Positions 34,239 to 43,204 are shown, counted from the first letter of the stretch. The stretch is 64,000 bases of DNA from Empedobacter stercoris (GCF_025244765.1 NZ_CP104209.1:2238501-2302500); one strand, 5' to 3'. Made by a program: numbers and translations. Notes: generated from the letters alone by a model not told the origin.

Positions 34239-35141
34239 ATGAAATCAATTTATTTTTTAGGACTTGGTGCATTAGGTGCAAAATATGCGGCAAGTTTTTA
34301 TGATTATAATTCAGAGAATGTAAAAATAATCGTTAATCAAGATCGTAAAGAAAAGTACGCAGCTGAAGGGGTGTTTGTGAATGAAAAAAGATATAATTTT
34401 GATTATATCACAGGGATAGAAAATGAAATTTATCCTGATTTTATTTTTGTTGCTGTAAAAAGTAATCAACTAAAAGAGGCGATTGTTGATTTAATACCTT
34501 TTGTAGGAGAAAACACATTGATTATTAGTTTGTTGAATGGAATATCTTCTGAACGAATTTTAGCTGATACCTTTGGTTGGGACAAAGTGATTAATGCTGT
34601 GGCGTATATGGATGCTGTGAAAGTTGAAAATCGGGTAACATACGGAAGTATTGGTAAGATTATTTTTGGACATATTGAGAATAAGTTTCAAGAACGTTTA
34701 CATTCGTTGAGTGAGTATATGAATGGTGCAAAAATTCCAAATATGGTAACGGATGAAATTCAAGATGCGCAATGGGCGAAGTATTTGGTTAATGTTGTTG
34801 CGAATCAATTAACGTTCTTATTGGAGTTTCCGTACGGGGCATTCAAAACAAATCAACATCTTGATAAATTGATGGATTTACTATCGGAAGAAGTTATTGC
34901 AGTAGGAAATGCACATGGTGTACAGATTGGGGATAAGGAAGTAGATCGAATGAAAGCGACTCTAAAAATAGTCGATGAGCAAGGGAAAACATCAATGTTG
35001 CAAGATCGTGAAGCAAAACGATATTCTGAAGTTGATGAATTTTCTGGTGAAATAATTGCGTTAGGAAAACAATATGGAATTTCAACACCTTATAATGAGT
35101 TGGTGTACAATATGGTAAAAGCAATTGAGGAAGCGTATTAA
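34239..35141 (+). CDS. 2-dehydropantoate 2-reductase-family protein
   Basis: A 300-residue protein. The N-terminal Rossmann fold has IYFLGLGALGAKYAASF (GxGxxG), FVAVKSNQLKEAI and SLLNGISSERIL. The C-terminal helical domain has AQWAKYLVNVVANQLTFLLEFPYG with the catalytic Lys, then SMLQDREAKRYSEVDEFSGEII. This is the order of KPR/PanE enzymes that reduce ketopantoate with NADPH in pantothenate synthesis. Many paralogues have other substrates, so I leave the symbol empty. It ends at a terminator shared with the tRNA cluster. Confidence 0.85.
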   Translation: MKSIYFLGLGALGAKYAASFYDYNSENVKIIVNQDRKEKYAAEGVFVNEKRYNFDYITGIENEIYPDFIFVAVKSNQLKEAIVDLIPFVGENTLIISLLNGISSERILADTFGWDKVINAVAYMDAVKVENRVTYGSIGKIIFGHIENKFQERLHSLSEYMNGAKIPNMVTDEIQDAQWAKYLVNVVANQLTFLLEFPYGAFKTNQHLDKLMDLLSEEVIAVGNAHGVQIGDKEVDRMKATLKIVDEQGKTSMLQDREAKRYSEVDEFSGEIIALGKQYGISTPYNELVYNMVKAIEEAY

Positions 35142-35147
35142 AATAAA

Positions 35148-35177
35148 AAAAACCTTTGTAGTTCTACAAAGGTTTTT
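35148..35177. terminator. Bidirectional terminator of panE-like gene and tRNA cluster
   Basis: A 14-bp stem AAAAACCTTTGTAG / CTACAAAGGTTTTT with a 2-nt loop, between the reductase gene and the convergent tRNA cluster. Confidence 0.82.
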
Positions 35178-35178
35178 G

Positions 35179-35253
35179 TCGGGGTGGCAGGATTCGAACC
35201 TGCGACCTCCTGCTCCCAAAGCAGGCGCGATGACCGGGCTACGCTACACCCCG
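35179..35253 (-). tRNA. tRNA-Pro (TGG), copy 1
   Basis: Read on the minus strand: acceptor CGGGGTG/CACCCCG, anticodon loop TTTGGGA (anticodon TGG), T-loop TTCGAAT. No CCA is encoded. Identical to copies 2 and 3. Confidence 0.95.
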
Positions 35254-35277
35254 ATTTGGTCATCAAATGAAATAAAG

Positions 35278-35361
35278 CGGAGAGACAGGGACTCGAACCC
35301 TGGCATCGGTTACCCGATGACAGATTAGCAATCTGCTCCATTACCGCTCTGGCACCTCTCC
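35278..35361 (-). tRNA. tRNA-Ser (GCT)
   Basis: An 84-nt class II tRNA on the minus strand with acceptor GGAGAGG/TCTCTCC, anticodon GCT in loop TTGCTAA, and a long variable arm (CATCGGGTAACCGATG). Confidence 0.94.
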
Positions 35362-35383
35362 TAATTTATTTCAAATAAATTTG

Positions 35384-35457
35384 TGATCCAGTCAGGATTC
35401 GAACCTGAGACCTACTGCTTAGAAGGCAGTTGCTCTATCCAGCTGAGCTACTGGACC
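35384..35457 (-). tRNA. tRNA-Arg (TCT)
   Basis: Minus strand: acceptor GGTCCAG/CTGGATC, D-arm AGCTCAGCTGGATAGAGC, anticodon loop CTTCTAA (TCT), T-loop TTCGAAT. Confidence 0.94.
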
Positions 35458-35481
35458 GATCCAAAAATTCGTTGAATTTTG

Positions 35482-35556
35482 TCGGGGTGGCAGGATTCGA
35501 ACCTGCGACCTCCTGCTCCCAAAGCAGGCGCGATGACCGGGCTACGCTACACCCCG
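35482..35556 (-). tRNA. tRNA-Pro (TGG), copy 2
   Basis: A 75-nt copy identical to 35179-35253, with the same anticodon TGG. The spacer sequences on both sides differ. Confidence 0.95.
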
Positions 35557-35603
35557 ATTCGGTCTTCTTATCGTTAATGAAATCTTTTCGGATGAAAATT
35601 TTG

Positions 35604-35678
35604 TCGGGGTGGCAGGATTCGAACCTGCGACCTCCTGCTCCCAAAGCAGGCGCGATGACCGGGCTACGCTACACCCCG
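35604..35678 (-). tRNA. tRNA-Pro (TGG), copy 3
   Basis: The third identical 75-nt copy and the first in transcription order. It begins 61 bp after the trpB stop on the same strand, with no clear terminator between, so trp read-through into the tRNAs is possible. Confidence 0.95.
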
Positions 35679-35738
35679 ATAGATTTCATTATCGTGGGTG
35701 CAAATGTAAGGTGATTTTTGAAAATTAACCAAATATTT

Positions 35739-36923
35739 TTAAGAATATTTTTCGGAAACTTTCATATAGGTTTCTAAATCCTTGTCCCCTCGACCCGAAA
35801 GGTTCAGAACCACAATGTCTTGCGGTTTAAAATTAATTTTCTCTAAAGCCGCTAAAGCATGCGAAGATTCTAAAGCAGGGATGATTCCTTCCTCTTTTGT
35901 CAGCATAAAAGCTGCTTTTAAGGCTTCATCATCGGTTGCATTTAAGAATTCTGCGCGACCAGTTTTGAACAAATGCGCATGTAATGGTCCAACTCCAGGA
36001 TAATCTAATCCAGCAGAAATAGAATAGGGCTCTACAATTTGACCGTCCTTATCTTGCATCAATAACGTACGGCTACCGTGTATAATACCTTCTGTACCTT
36101 TGATTGTTGTCGCAGCAGTTTCTCCAGATTCTACACCTAATCCAGCAGCTTCCACAGCAATTAATTTCACCTCTTCGTTATTTAAAAAATGAAAAAAAGC
36201 TCCAGCAGCATTACTTCCTCCTCCTACACAAGCAATCACATAATCAGGGTTTTCTTTTCCATATTTTTCTTTCATTTGCGCTTTAATCTCTTCTGAAATA
36301 ATTGCTTGAAATTTCGTAACCATAGCCGGATATGGGTGAGGTCCAACAACAGAACCAATGATATAAAATGTTTCTGGATGATTAATCCAATAACGAATCG
36401 CTTCGTTTGTCGCATCTTTCAAAGTTTTACTTCCAGAAGTTGCGGGAATTACTTGTGCACCCAACATTTTCATACGTGCAACATTAGGTGCTTGACGAGC
36501 AATGTCTACTTCACCCATAAAAACGATACATTCTAATCCCATCAACGCACAAACCGTTGCCGTTGCAACACCATGCTGTCCCGCTCCTGTTTCGGCAATA
36601 ATTTTGGTTTTACCCATTCGTTTTGCTAAAAGCGCTTGACCAATCGCATTGTTGATTTTATGTGCTCCTGTGTGATTTAAATCCTCACGTTTCAGTAAGA
36701 TGTTTGCCTTGTGTTTTTTCGAAAGATTTGGCGCGTAATACAATGGACTTGGACGTCCAACGTAATCTTTTAATAACAAATTAAACTCATCTTTAAATTC
36801 TTTTGTATCTGCATAATCTTCTAAAGCTTGTGATAATTCTTCACAATTATGATGCAATAATTCTGGAATAAAAGCTCCTCCAAATTCACCATAAAACCCT
36901 CTTTCGTCAACTTCGTATTTCAT
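35739..36923 (-). CDS. trpB: Tryptophan synthase beta chain
   Basis: A 394-residue PLP enzyme from ATG 36923 ([21 protein letters not shown]), 10 bp after trpF; a longer frame would overlap trpF. The PLP Lys is in [15 protein letters not shown]. The catalytic Glu lies in [13 protein letters not shown], the phosphate loop is [10 protein letters not shown], and [12 protein letters not shown] is also typical. TrpB condenses indole with serine to tryptophan. It is the last gene of the operon here; the trpA gene that normally follows is absent and a tRNA cluster takes its place. Length is normal for TrpB1. Confidence 0.96.
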   Translation of the reverse strand: MKYEVDERGFYGEFGGAFIPELLHHNCEELSQALEDYADTKEFKDEFNLLLKDYVGRPSPLYYAPNLSKKHKANILLKREDLNHTGAHKINNAIGQALLAKRMGKTKIIAETGAGQHGVATATVCALMGLECIVFMGEVDIARQAPNVARMKMLGAQVIPATSGSKTLKDATNEAIRYWINHPETFYIIGSVVGPHPYPAMVTKFQAIISEEIKAQMKEKYGKENPDYVIACVGGGSNAAGAFFHFLNNEEVKLIAVEAAGLGVESGETAATTIKGTEGIIHGSRTLLMQDKDGQIVEPYSISAGLDYPGVGPLHAHLFKTGRAEFLNATDDEALKAAFMLTKEEGIIPALESSHALAALEKINFKPQDIVVLNLSGRGDKDLETYMKVSEKYS

Positions 36924-36933
36924 TTTATTTTTT

Positions 36934-37605
36934 TTAATTTTGTTCAATTCGTCCATCAATTGTATCGATGAACTGTTTTACTTCGTCAGCTTTTTTAATT
37001 CCTGGTGCTGACTCGAAACCACTGTTAATATCAAATCCAATACATCTTGGATGTTGAAAATTTTTCAAAAGTAATGCATCTTCAAGTTCTATTCCTCCAC
37101 TTAATAAAAAGGGTGTTGATAACTGATAGTTTGTTAACAGTTGCCAATTGAATTTACGTCCTGTTCCACCGTAATCAGAAGATTTTGTGTCGAATACAAA
37201 GCTATCAACAACTTGTTGATAAGTGGTTAATTGTTGAAAATCATCTTTTGATTGAATTCCTACAGCTTTCCAAATTTTAAAATCTAAAAAGTTTTCATCT
37301 GTTATCAATCGTTGGTGTTTTTGATTAATTAATTTTTCACAAAAATAAGCTGTTTCATCGCCATGTAATTGCACAACATCTAATTGATATTGTTCAACTT
37401 TTTTGAGTATATTTTCAATCGAATCATTCACAAAAACGCCAACTTTTTCGGCATTCGGAAAAATGTCAAAAATCGCTTTATCTTTTACAAATCGTTTTGA
37501 TTTGGGATAGAAAATAAAACCAACATAATCTGGTTCGATTGCAGCAATTTCTTTAAAATTCTCAAGATTATTATTTCCACAAACTTTTACTTGAAATCGT
37601 TTCAT
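36934..37605 (-). CDS. trpF: Phosphoribosylanthranilate isomerase
   Basis: A 223-residue TIM barrel. [12 protein letters not shown] supplies the catalytic Cys near residue 8, [15 protein letters not shown] and DVVQLHGDE are the usual strands, [19 protein letters not shown] carries the catalytic Asp, and [12 protein letters not shown] plus [16 protein letters not shown] bind phosphate. The canonical KICG motif reads KVCG here. It converts phosphoribosylanthranilate to CdRP. The start codon overlaps the trpC stop by 4 bp (ATGA). Confidence 0.94.
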   Translation of the reverse strand: MKRFQVKVCGNNNLENFKEIAAIEPDYVGFIFYPKSKRFVKDKAIFDIFPNAEKVGVFVNDSIENILKKVEQYQLDVVQLHGDETAYFCEKLINQKHQRLITDENFLDFKIWKAVGIQSKDDFQQLTTYQQVVDSFVFDTKSSDYGGTGRKFNWQLLTNYQLSTPFLLSGGIELEDALLLKNFQHPRCIGFDINSGFESAPGIKKADEVKQFIDTIDGRIEQN

Positions 37606-38387
37606 TTTGATGCTTTTACAAATTGTTCAAATGCTTGAGAAGGATTATCTGCCTTCATAAAATTTTCTCCAATCAAAAAAGCTTGAAAACCTGCTTGTCG
37701 CAATTCTTTTACCGTTTCAGGATCCGAAATTCCACTTTCCGCAACTTTAATTAAATTTTGTGGTAATTGTTTTAAAATCTGTTTCGATTTTTGGATATCT
37801 ACTTCAAAGTTTTTTAGATTACGATTGTTGATTCCAATCAAATCAATAAACTCATTTATTTTTTCCATTTGATCTTCAGAATGTAATTCCAATAATACCT
37901 CCAATCCAATTTCCTTTGCTGTTTTCGCTAAATTGTAGACTTCATCTTTTGTTAAACATTCTGCAATCAACAACATCAAATCGGCGCCAATTGCTTTTGT
38001 TTCGTACACTTGAAACTCATCAACAATAAAATCCTTTCTTAAAATTGGTATATTCAAGATTTCTTTAGCTTGTTGTAAATCTTCAAAACTTCCACCAAAA
38101 AATTGTTCATCCGTCAAAACAGAAACTACTGAAGCGCCAAACTTTTCGTAACCAACGACGACATCTTTTACCAATACATCTTTGTTAATAAACCCTTTTG
38201 AAGGTGATTTACGTTTAAATTCGGCAATAATTCCTGATGTTGATTGATCCAAAATTGAAGCTTTTGCAGATAAAATAGGAGAATTAAAATGTTCTGAATT
38301 TTTAAAACTATTGATTGATTGAGTTTTCTTTTTTTCTAAAATTTCTTTGCGTTTTTGCGCGACAATTTCATCTAATATCGTTTTCAT
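37602..38387 (-). CDS. trpC: Indole-3-glycerol phosphate synthase
   Basis: A 261-residue TIM barrel. ILDEIVAQKRKEILEKKK is the N-terminal helix. IAEFKRKSPSKGFI carries the catalytic Lys, VSVLTDEQFFGGSFEDL and ILRKDFIVDEFQVYE the second Lys, and LLELHSEDQM, IGINNRNLKNFEVD and KVAESGISDPE follow. It closes the indole ring, producing IGP, the substrate of TrpA. It overlaps trpD and trpF by 4 bp each. Confidence 0.95.
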   Translation of the reverse strand: MKTILDEIVAQKRKEILEKKKTQSINSFKNSEHFNSPILSAKASILDQSTSGIIAEFKRKSPSKGFINKDVLVKDVVVGYEKFGASVVSVLTDEQFFGGSFEDLQQAKEILNIPILRKDFIVDEFQVYETKAIGADLMLLIAECLTKDEVYNLAKTAKEIGLEVLLELHSEDQMEKINEFIDLIGINNRNLKNFEVDIQKSKQILKQLPQNLIKVAESGISDPETVKELRQAGFQAFLIGENFMKADNPSQAFEQFVKASK

Positions 38388-39370
38388 GGTCTTATTAGTT
38401 TTTGGAATACATTCAATGCTTTTTTACTGTCTAAACTTTCGTTCGCAATTGCTACACATTCGATTAAATCTTTGGTTGGATAAATTGTTTTAAGCGCTAA
38501 AGCAGCATTTGCTAAAACCACTTCTTTTTGTGCTTGAGTTGAATTACCTTCTAAAACACTTAAAAATATTTTCGAATTTTCTTCGATTGATTTTCCACCT
38601 TTTATATCATTTGGCTGAAGAGAATTTAGTCCAAAATCTTTACTTTCTAAAATAAATTCTCCTTCGTTGTTATACACTTTTGTTGGCGAAGTCAATGAAA
38701 TTTCATCATAACCAGCTAAAGCTGTTGAAATGGAATAATGAACACCCGAATTTTGCATCACATAATGATAAAGTCGAGCTGTTCTGATGTCATATGTTCC
38801 TAAATTTTGAAAATCTGGTTGGATAGGGTTTACCAAAGGTCCCATCAAATTGAAGAATGTTTTTACAGCTAATCCTTTTCTGATTGGGGCTACTTTCGCT
38901 AAAGCTGGATGAAAAAGAGGTGCATGCAAAAATGTAATTCCAACTTCTTCAAATTCGTGTTTTAACTTATCTTGATTGGTCGAAAATTCGTATCCAAAAC
39001 TATCCAACATATTCGAAGAACCACTCACAGAAGACGCTCCATAATTTCCTTGTTTGATAATTTTTTCGCCAGCTCCTGCTAAAACAAAACAACTCAATGT
39101 CGAAATATTGAACGTGTCTTTTCCGTCTCCACCTGTTCCTACAACATCAATGGCTTGTTTTGGTAAATCAATTTTTACACACAAATCCAGTAAAGCTCGT
39201 CGATAACCTTTCAGTTCGTCCAATGTTATATTTCGCATGTTGAAAATAGTTAAGAACGATGCTAATTCTACTTGCGAATATTTTTCTTCAGAAATATCAA
39301 CCATAATTTGATAGGCTTCTTTTTCTGAAAGTGTATAATTTTCGAATAATAAATTTAATAACTTTCTCAT
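38384..39370 (-). CDS. trpD: Anthranilate phosphoribosyltransferase
   Basis: A 328-residue enzyme started at ATG 39370 (MRKLLNLLFENYTLSEKEA), 2 bp after the trpG stop. DVVGTGGDGKDTFNIST is the PRPP loop. KQGNYGASSVSGSSNMLDSFGY and the MGPLVNPIQPDFQNLGTYD segment complete the anthranilate site. It transfers phosphoribose to anthranilate. It is separate from trpG, not fused as in enterobacteria. Confidence 0.95.
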   Translation of the reverse strand: MRKLLNLLFENYTLSEKEAYQIMVDISEEKYSQVELASFLTIFNMRNITLDELKGYRRALLDLCVKIDLPKQAIDVVGTGGDGKDTFNISTLSCFVLAGAGEKIIKQGNYGASSVSGSSNMLDSFGYEFSTNQDKLKHEFEEVGITFLHAPLFHPALAKVAPIRKGLAVKTFFNLMGPLVNPIQPDFQNLGTYDIRTARLYHYVMQNSGVHYSISTALAGYDEISLTSPTKVYNNEGEFILESKDFGLNSLQPNDIKGGKSIEENSKIFLSVLEGNSTQAQKEVVLANAALALKTIYPTKDLIECVAIANESLDSKKALNVFQKLIRP

Positions 39371-39372
39371 GT

Positions 39373-39936
39373 TTAATTTTCTAACCAATTTTTAATCATT
39401 TGATCTCCTTCTGGCGTTAAAATAGATTCTGGATGAAACTGAACTCCTCGCACATCATACGTTTTGTGACGTAAGGCCATTATTTCTTCGTTTGGCCCGA
39501 TTGCGGTAATTTCTAAATCGTCTGGAAAATTTTCATTCGAAACAACCCAAGAATGGTAGCGTCCAACTTCTAAACTCTCTTGTAAATTCTTGAATATGAT
39601 ATCATCTTTAATGACTTTTATGGTTGATTTAACACCATGAAATACTTCTTGCGTGTTTAATAATTTCCCTCCAAAAACTTCTCCAATTGCTTGTTGACCA
39701 AGGCAAACTCCGAAAATAGATTTGGTTGATGCATATTTTTTAATAATAGGTTTCAGTAAATTAGCTTCGTCAGGAATTCCTGGACCTGGAGAAAGTAATA
39801 TTTTATCATACAAATTCACTTCTTCTAAAGAAATTCCATCGTTGCGAACAACAGTGATATCGGTTGCATATTTTTTCAATGAATGCACTAAATTATAAGT
39901 GAACGAATCGTAATTATCGATGACTAAAATTTTCAT
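39373..39936 (-). CDS. trpG: Anthranilate synthase component II (glutamine amidotransferase)
   Basis: A 187-residue class I amidotransferase. The nucleophile is Cys in IFGVCLGQQAIGE, the His/Glu pair is in VQFHPESILT, and LSPGPGIPDEA is the oxyanion strand. It supplies ammonia from glutamine to TrpE. In some bacteria the same subunit serves PabB in folate synthesis; linkage to trpE argues for tryptophan here. It is separated from trpE by 3 bp. Confidence 0.93.
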   Translation of the reverse strand: MKILVIDNYDSFTYNLVHSLKKYATDITVVRNDGISLEEVNLYDKILLSPGPGIPDEANLLKPIIKKYASTKSIFGVCLGQQAIGEVFGGKLLNTQEVFHGVKSTIKVIKDDIIFKNLQESLEVGRYHSWVVSNENFPDDLEITAIGPNEEIMALRHKTYDVRGVQFHPESILTPEGDQMIKNWLEN

Positions 39937-39939
39937 AGT

Positions 39940-41334
39940 TTATAGATTTTGAGCGATTTCGATAGAGCGACGAAGTGCGCCTAATTTATGATTGACTTCT
40001 TGTAATTCATTTTCTTCAACCGATTTGGAAACAACTCCAGCACCAGCCTGAAAATATAAGGTATTTTGTTTGCTAACAAACGTGCGTATGGCAATTGCCA
40101 TGTTGATATCACCATTGAATCCTAAATAACCAATAGCTCCTCCATAAACACCACGATTTTGATTTTCATAGGTATCTAACAATTCCATTGCCTTGAATTT
40201 TGGTGCCCCAGAAAGTGTTCCAGCAGGAAAAGAATCTGCGAATATTTTCATGGTATTGACACTTGTATCCAATTGAGCAGTTACTTTTGAAACCATGTGA
40301 ATCACATGAGAAAAATATTGAATTTCTTTGTATTCAGCCACTTCAACATTTGCAGAATTTCTACTCAAATCATTTCGAGCTAAATCAACTAACATTACGT
40401 GTTCTTCGTTTTCTTTCGGGTCTGCAATTAATTTTTCGGTTAATTCTTTATCCAAATTTGGGTTTCCAGTTCTACGAACTGTTCCTGCGATTGGATGAAT
40501 CTCGGCGTGATTATTATTGATGATTATTTGTGCTTCTGGTGAAGAACCAAATATTTTAAAGTTGCCATAATCGAAATAAAATAAATATGGCGAAGGGTTT
40601 ACAGAGCGTAAAATGCGGTAAACATTAAATTCATCGCCCGAAAATTTTTGTTTGAATTGTCTTGATGGAACAATCTGAAACACATCACCACGAAAACAAG
40701 ACTGTTTGCATTTTGTAACCATTTTTTTGAATTCTTCATCCGTTAAATTTGATTCAATTTCACTTTCCACATTAAATGGATATTCAATGATTGACTTGTT
40801 GTTGATGACACTTTTAATTTCTGCAAATTTTGAAATAGTTTCCTCATTTTGAAATTCGATGAATTGAATTTCGTTGTGAAAATGATTAAAAACCACTATA
40901 TTTTGATAAAATGAATAAGAAAATTCTGGAATTGTCGCTTCATTTCCTTGAGCAGAAAATTTTACCGTTTCGAAATGCGGAATAGCATCCCAAGCAATGT
41001 ATCCAAACAAACCATTGACAGGTAAATCTTCTCCATTTTGGATATTGAATTGAGCGGTAAATTCCTTGAACTTTTCAGTTAAATTCTGACCTTTTAATTC
41101 ATACTCTTTCGTCTTACCATTTTTGTAAGTTTCATTTACGATTCCTTTCGTTACCTTGAAAGTCGCGATCGGATTTAGGCAAATAAATGAATTTGCATCC
41201 GTCTTCGAATGGTAGTCTGAACTTTCTAATAATAATGCATTTGGATAAATGTCTCTCAGCTTCAAATAGAGTTGAACAGGAGTCGTTAAATCAGCTAAAA
41301 CAGTTTCTTTCTGTATGTTAAAAGTTAAATTCAT
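39940..41334 (-). CDS. trpE: Anthranilate synthase component I
   Basis: A 464-residue chorismate-utilising enzyme. The C-terminal catalytic domain has CFRGDVFQIVPSRQF, IHPIAGTVRRTGNP, DPKENEEHVMLVDLARND, FPAGTLSGAPKFKAMELLD and GVYGGAIGYLGF. The N-terminal LLESSDYHSKTDANSFI corresponds to the LLES feedback site that binds tryptophan, so allosteric inhibition is likely retained. It is the first structural gene of the operon, 26 bp downstream of the leader terminator T-run. Confidence 0.95.
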   Translation of the reverse strand: MNLTFNIQKETVLADLTTPVQLYLKLRDIYPNALLLESSDYHSKTDANSFICLNPIATFKVTKGIVNETYKNGKTKEYELKGQNLTEKFKEFTAQFNIQNGEDLPVNGLFGYIAWDAIPHFETVKFSAQGNEATIPEFSYSFYQNIVVFNHFHNEIQFIEFQNEETISKFAEIKSVINNKSIIEYPFNVESEIESNLTDEEFKKMVTKCKQSCFRGDVFQIVPSRQFKQKFSGDEFNVYRILRSVNPSPYLFYFDYGNFKIFGSSPEAQIIINNNHAEIHPIAGTVRRTGNPNLDKELTEKLIADPKENEEHVMLVDLARNDLSRNSANVEVAEYKEIQYFSHVIHMVSKVTAQLDTSVNTMKIFADSFPAGTLSGAPKFKAMELLDTYENQNRGVYGGAIGYLGFNGDINMAIAIRTFVSKQNTLYFQAGAGVVSKSVEENELQEVNHKLGALRRSIEIAQNL

Positions 41335-41360
41335 TTGCTAAATATTTAGGTTTAGAGCAC

Positions 41361-41393
41361 AAAAAAAGGCTTGTCGGTTACGACAAGCCTTTT
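41361..41393 (-). terminator. trp attenuator terminator
   Basis: On the minus strand, the stem AGGCTTGTCG / CGACAAGCCT (10 bp, loop TAAC) is followed by a T-run, between the leader peptide and trpE. The segment 41416-41425 can pair instead with 41376-41387, the terminator's 5' arm and loop, forming an antiterminator. Confidence 0.92.
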
Positions 41394-41416
41394 CTACATA
41401 TAATTGCATAGAGGTC

Positions 41417-41479
41417 TTACGAACCAACGTTTTGTTGTTCGATTAACCACCACCAGTTATTTGTAAATAATGTATTCAT
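41417..41479 (-). CDS. trpL: trp operon leader peptide (three consecutive Trp codons)
   Basis: A 20-residue open frame, ATG at 41479 and TAA at 41417-41419, with codons 9-11 all TGG (NNWWWLIEQQ). It lies directly in front of an attenuator terminator and trpE. A ribosome stalled at the Trp codons (41447-41455) would leave 41416-41425 free to form the antiterminator. One that reaches the stop codon would cover it and permit termination. The promoter box ends five bases before the ATG, so the leader message is itself probably leaderless. This is ribosome-mediated attenuation by tryptophan-tRNA level. Confidence 0.93.
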   Translation of the reverse strand: MNTLFTNNWWWLIEQQNVGS

Positions 41480-41484
41480 TGAGG

Positions 41485-41515
41485 CAAATTTAGAAATGAT
41501 TTTGAAACCAACAAA
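41485..41515 (-). promoter_or_regulatory. trp promoter (TTTG-N19-TAAATTTG)
   Basis: On the minus strand, -33 TTTG (41512-41515) and -7 TAAATTTG (41485-41492) are spaced exactly 19 bp. The transcription start is predicted at about 41479, the A of the leader-peptide ATG. Confidence 0.82.
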
Positions 41516-41587
41516 TTATTTTTTGATAAATTTTTTAGTTCTTTCAACAATTGATATTTTTGAGAGAATAATAAAAACACAAATAAA

Positions 41588-42364
41588 ATGGAAAATAATT
41601 ATGACAATCTTATTGTTGAAGTAGAAAATAAAATTGCATTGGTAACTTTAAATCGTCCACAAGCATTAAATGCCTTGAACAAAGATTTATTAGAAGATCT
41701 TTCTAATTTTTTGACTAATGCAAACTCAAACGATGAAATTCGAGCGATTATTTTGACAGGTTCTGGAGAAAAATCTTTTGTAGCAGGTGCAGATATCAAA
41801 GAGTTTGCAAATTTCGATGGTCATCAAGGAGAACAATTGGCTGCGAAAGGACAAGAAAATGTATTTGATAAAGTAGAAAACTTAACAAAACCTGTTATTG
41901 CGGCTGTTAACGGTTTCGCTTTAGGTGGAGGATTAGAATTGGCGATGGCTTCACATTTTCGTATCGCATCTACAAATGCAAAGTTAGGATTGCCAGAGGT
42001 TACTTTAGGTTTAATTCCTGGTTATGGTGGAACGCAACGTTTACCAAAATTAATTGGAAAAGGTCGTGCTATGCAGGCAATTATGACGGCAGATATGTTT
42101 ACGGCAGATCGTGCGTATGAGATGGGATTGGTAAACGAAGTAGTGGAACAAGCAGAATTAATAAATCGTGCGAAAGAAATTGCAGGTAAAATTGTAAAGA
42201 ATTCTTCTGTTGCTATTCGTCACGCGATAAAAGCAATAAATGCATCGGATAAAGACAATGGTTTTGAAATTGAAATTCAGAGTTTTGGAAATTTATTTGA
42301 TGAAGATGATTTCAAAGAAGGAACAACAGCTTTTATAGAAAAAAGAAAGCCGAATTTTAACTAA
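41588..42364 (+). CDS. Enoyl-CoA hydratase/isomerase-family protein
   Basis: A 258-residue crotonase-fold enzyme. VALVTLNRPQALNALN-type N-terminus, AFVAGADIKEF-type loop (FVAGADIKEF), AVNGFALGGGLELAMA oxyanion hole and LPEVTLGLIPGYGGTQRLPKLIGKGRA with the two catalytic Glu positions (E in GLPEVTLG and in the ELAMA helix). It most likely hydrates enoyl-CoA in fatty-acid or butyryl-CoA metabolism. It is a single gene with a terminator behind it. Confidence 0.9.
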   Translation: MENNYDNLIVEVENKIALVTLNRPQALNALNKDLLEDLSNFLTNANSNDEIRAIILTGSGEKSFVAGADIKEFANFDGHQGEQLAAKGQENVFDKVENLTKPVIAAVNGFALGGGLELAMASHFRIASTNAKLGLPEVTLGLIPGYGGTQRLPKLIGKGRAMQAIMTADMFTADRAYEMGLVNEVVEQAELINRAKEIAGKIVKNSSVAIRHAIKAINASDKDNGFEIEIQSFGNLFDEDDFKEGTTAFIEKRKPNFN

Positions 42365-42386
42365 TTTTAGTTTAAAATAAATCAAC

Positions 42387-42416
42387 AAAAAGCTTCAAGA
42401 TTTCTTGAAGCTTTTT
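42387..42416 (+). terminator. Terminator after enoyl-CoA hydratase
   Basis: A 14-bp stem AAAAAGCTTCAAGA / TCTTGAAGCTTTTT with a 2-nt loop, 12 bp before the next start codon. Confidence 0.8.
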
Positions 42417-42427
42417 AATTTTACATC

Positions 42428-43204
42428 ATGAAAAAAATAATTTTTGGATTCTTTCTGGTGATGAGTTCAATTGCGTTTTCGCAAGAAATTTATCAAGTTA
42501 TTGCACAAGAAGGATTGACGATTAGAACTGCTCCAAATGGCAAACGTGTCGGAAAAATTCCATATGGTTATCCTGTTAAAATTTTAGAAAAAGGAGAAGC
42601 TTTTTCTATCAAAGATAGTGGAAAAGCGAAAAGTGGAAATTGGGTAAAAATTGATATCAGTTCTTCTAAATTAATTTTGGACGAAGGAGTGAATGAAGCC
42701 GTTTTACAAAATGATTTGTACACATTTAGTGGCTATTTGATTACACAACAAAATTTTATCAATCAGTTCGAAACAGAGATTGCTACACATCCTGCATTTA
42801 ACGAATTTTATTTGGCAACTGCTTACAAATGTTTTGCGATAAAAGGTGATTTTTTTGGCGATGGTGTGGTTGATTATTTATATCGAATGATTGATAAAAA
42901 GGGATATACGCGTCTGTATATAGTCAATAATTTGAAAAAAGGGAGTCAGATTTATGGATTAGGAGGAGAAAAAGATCCGTTCAAAATTAAAAATTATGAT
43001 TTCGGAACGTTGATGATGATTCCAAAAGGAACGTCTCTTTATTCTAATTACAAAGATGGAATAAAGCGTAATTTAAATGGCGTTTCTAAAAATGAAATTG
43101 TAACTTTAGAGTATGATGCAATTTATGTACATCAAGAAAATGCAAAAGAAGGCGGTTATATTTACCGAAAAGATGGCAAATGGAATTGGTTAAATCAAAA
43201 ATAA
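42428..43204 (+). CDS. Secreted protein with N-terminal SH3-like domain
   Basis: A 258-residue protein with a signal peptide (MKKIIFGFFLVMSSIAFSQ). A bacterial SH3-like domain spans about residues 22-80 (YQVIAQEGLTIRTAPNGKRVGKIPYGYPVKIL), followed by a unique C-terminal domain containing FFGDGVVDYLYRMIDKKGYTRLYIV, which resembles repeat-in-secretion phrases but has no catalytic motif. Such SH3 domains usually bind peptidoglycan or ligands in the periplasm. It lies 5 bp before the SDR gene and may be co-transcribed. Confidence 0.75.
   Translation: MKKIIFGFFLVMSSIAFSQEIYQVIAQEGLTIRTAPNGKRVGKIPYGYPVKILEKGEAFSIKDSGKAKSGNWVKIDISSSKLILDEGVNEAVLQNDLYTFSGYLITQQNFINQFETEIATHPAFNEFYLATAYKCFAIKGDFFGDGVVDYLYRMIDKKGYTRLYIVNNLKKGSQIYGLGGEKDPFKIKNYDFGTLMMIPKGTSLYSNYKDGIKRNLNGVSKNEIVTLEYDAIYVHQENAKEGGYIYRKDGKWNWLNQK

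Noticed and set aside
35125-35714. Several open frames of 67-94 codons on both strands across the tRNA cluster
   Set aside because: They read through tRNA genes and repeat the same tRNA-derived peptide pieces (for example GWQDSNLRPPAPKAG); they are artefacts of the tRNA sequence.
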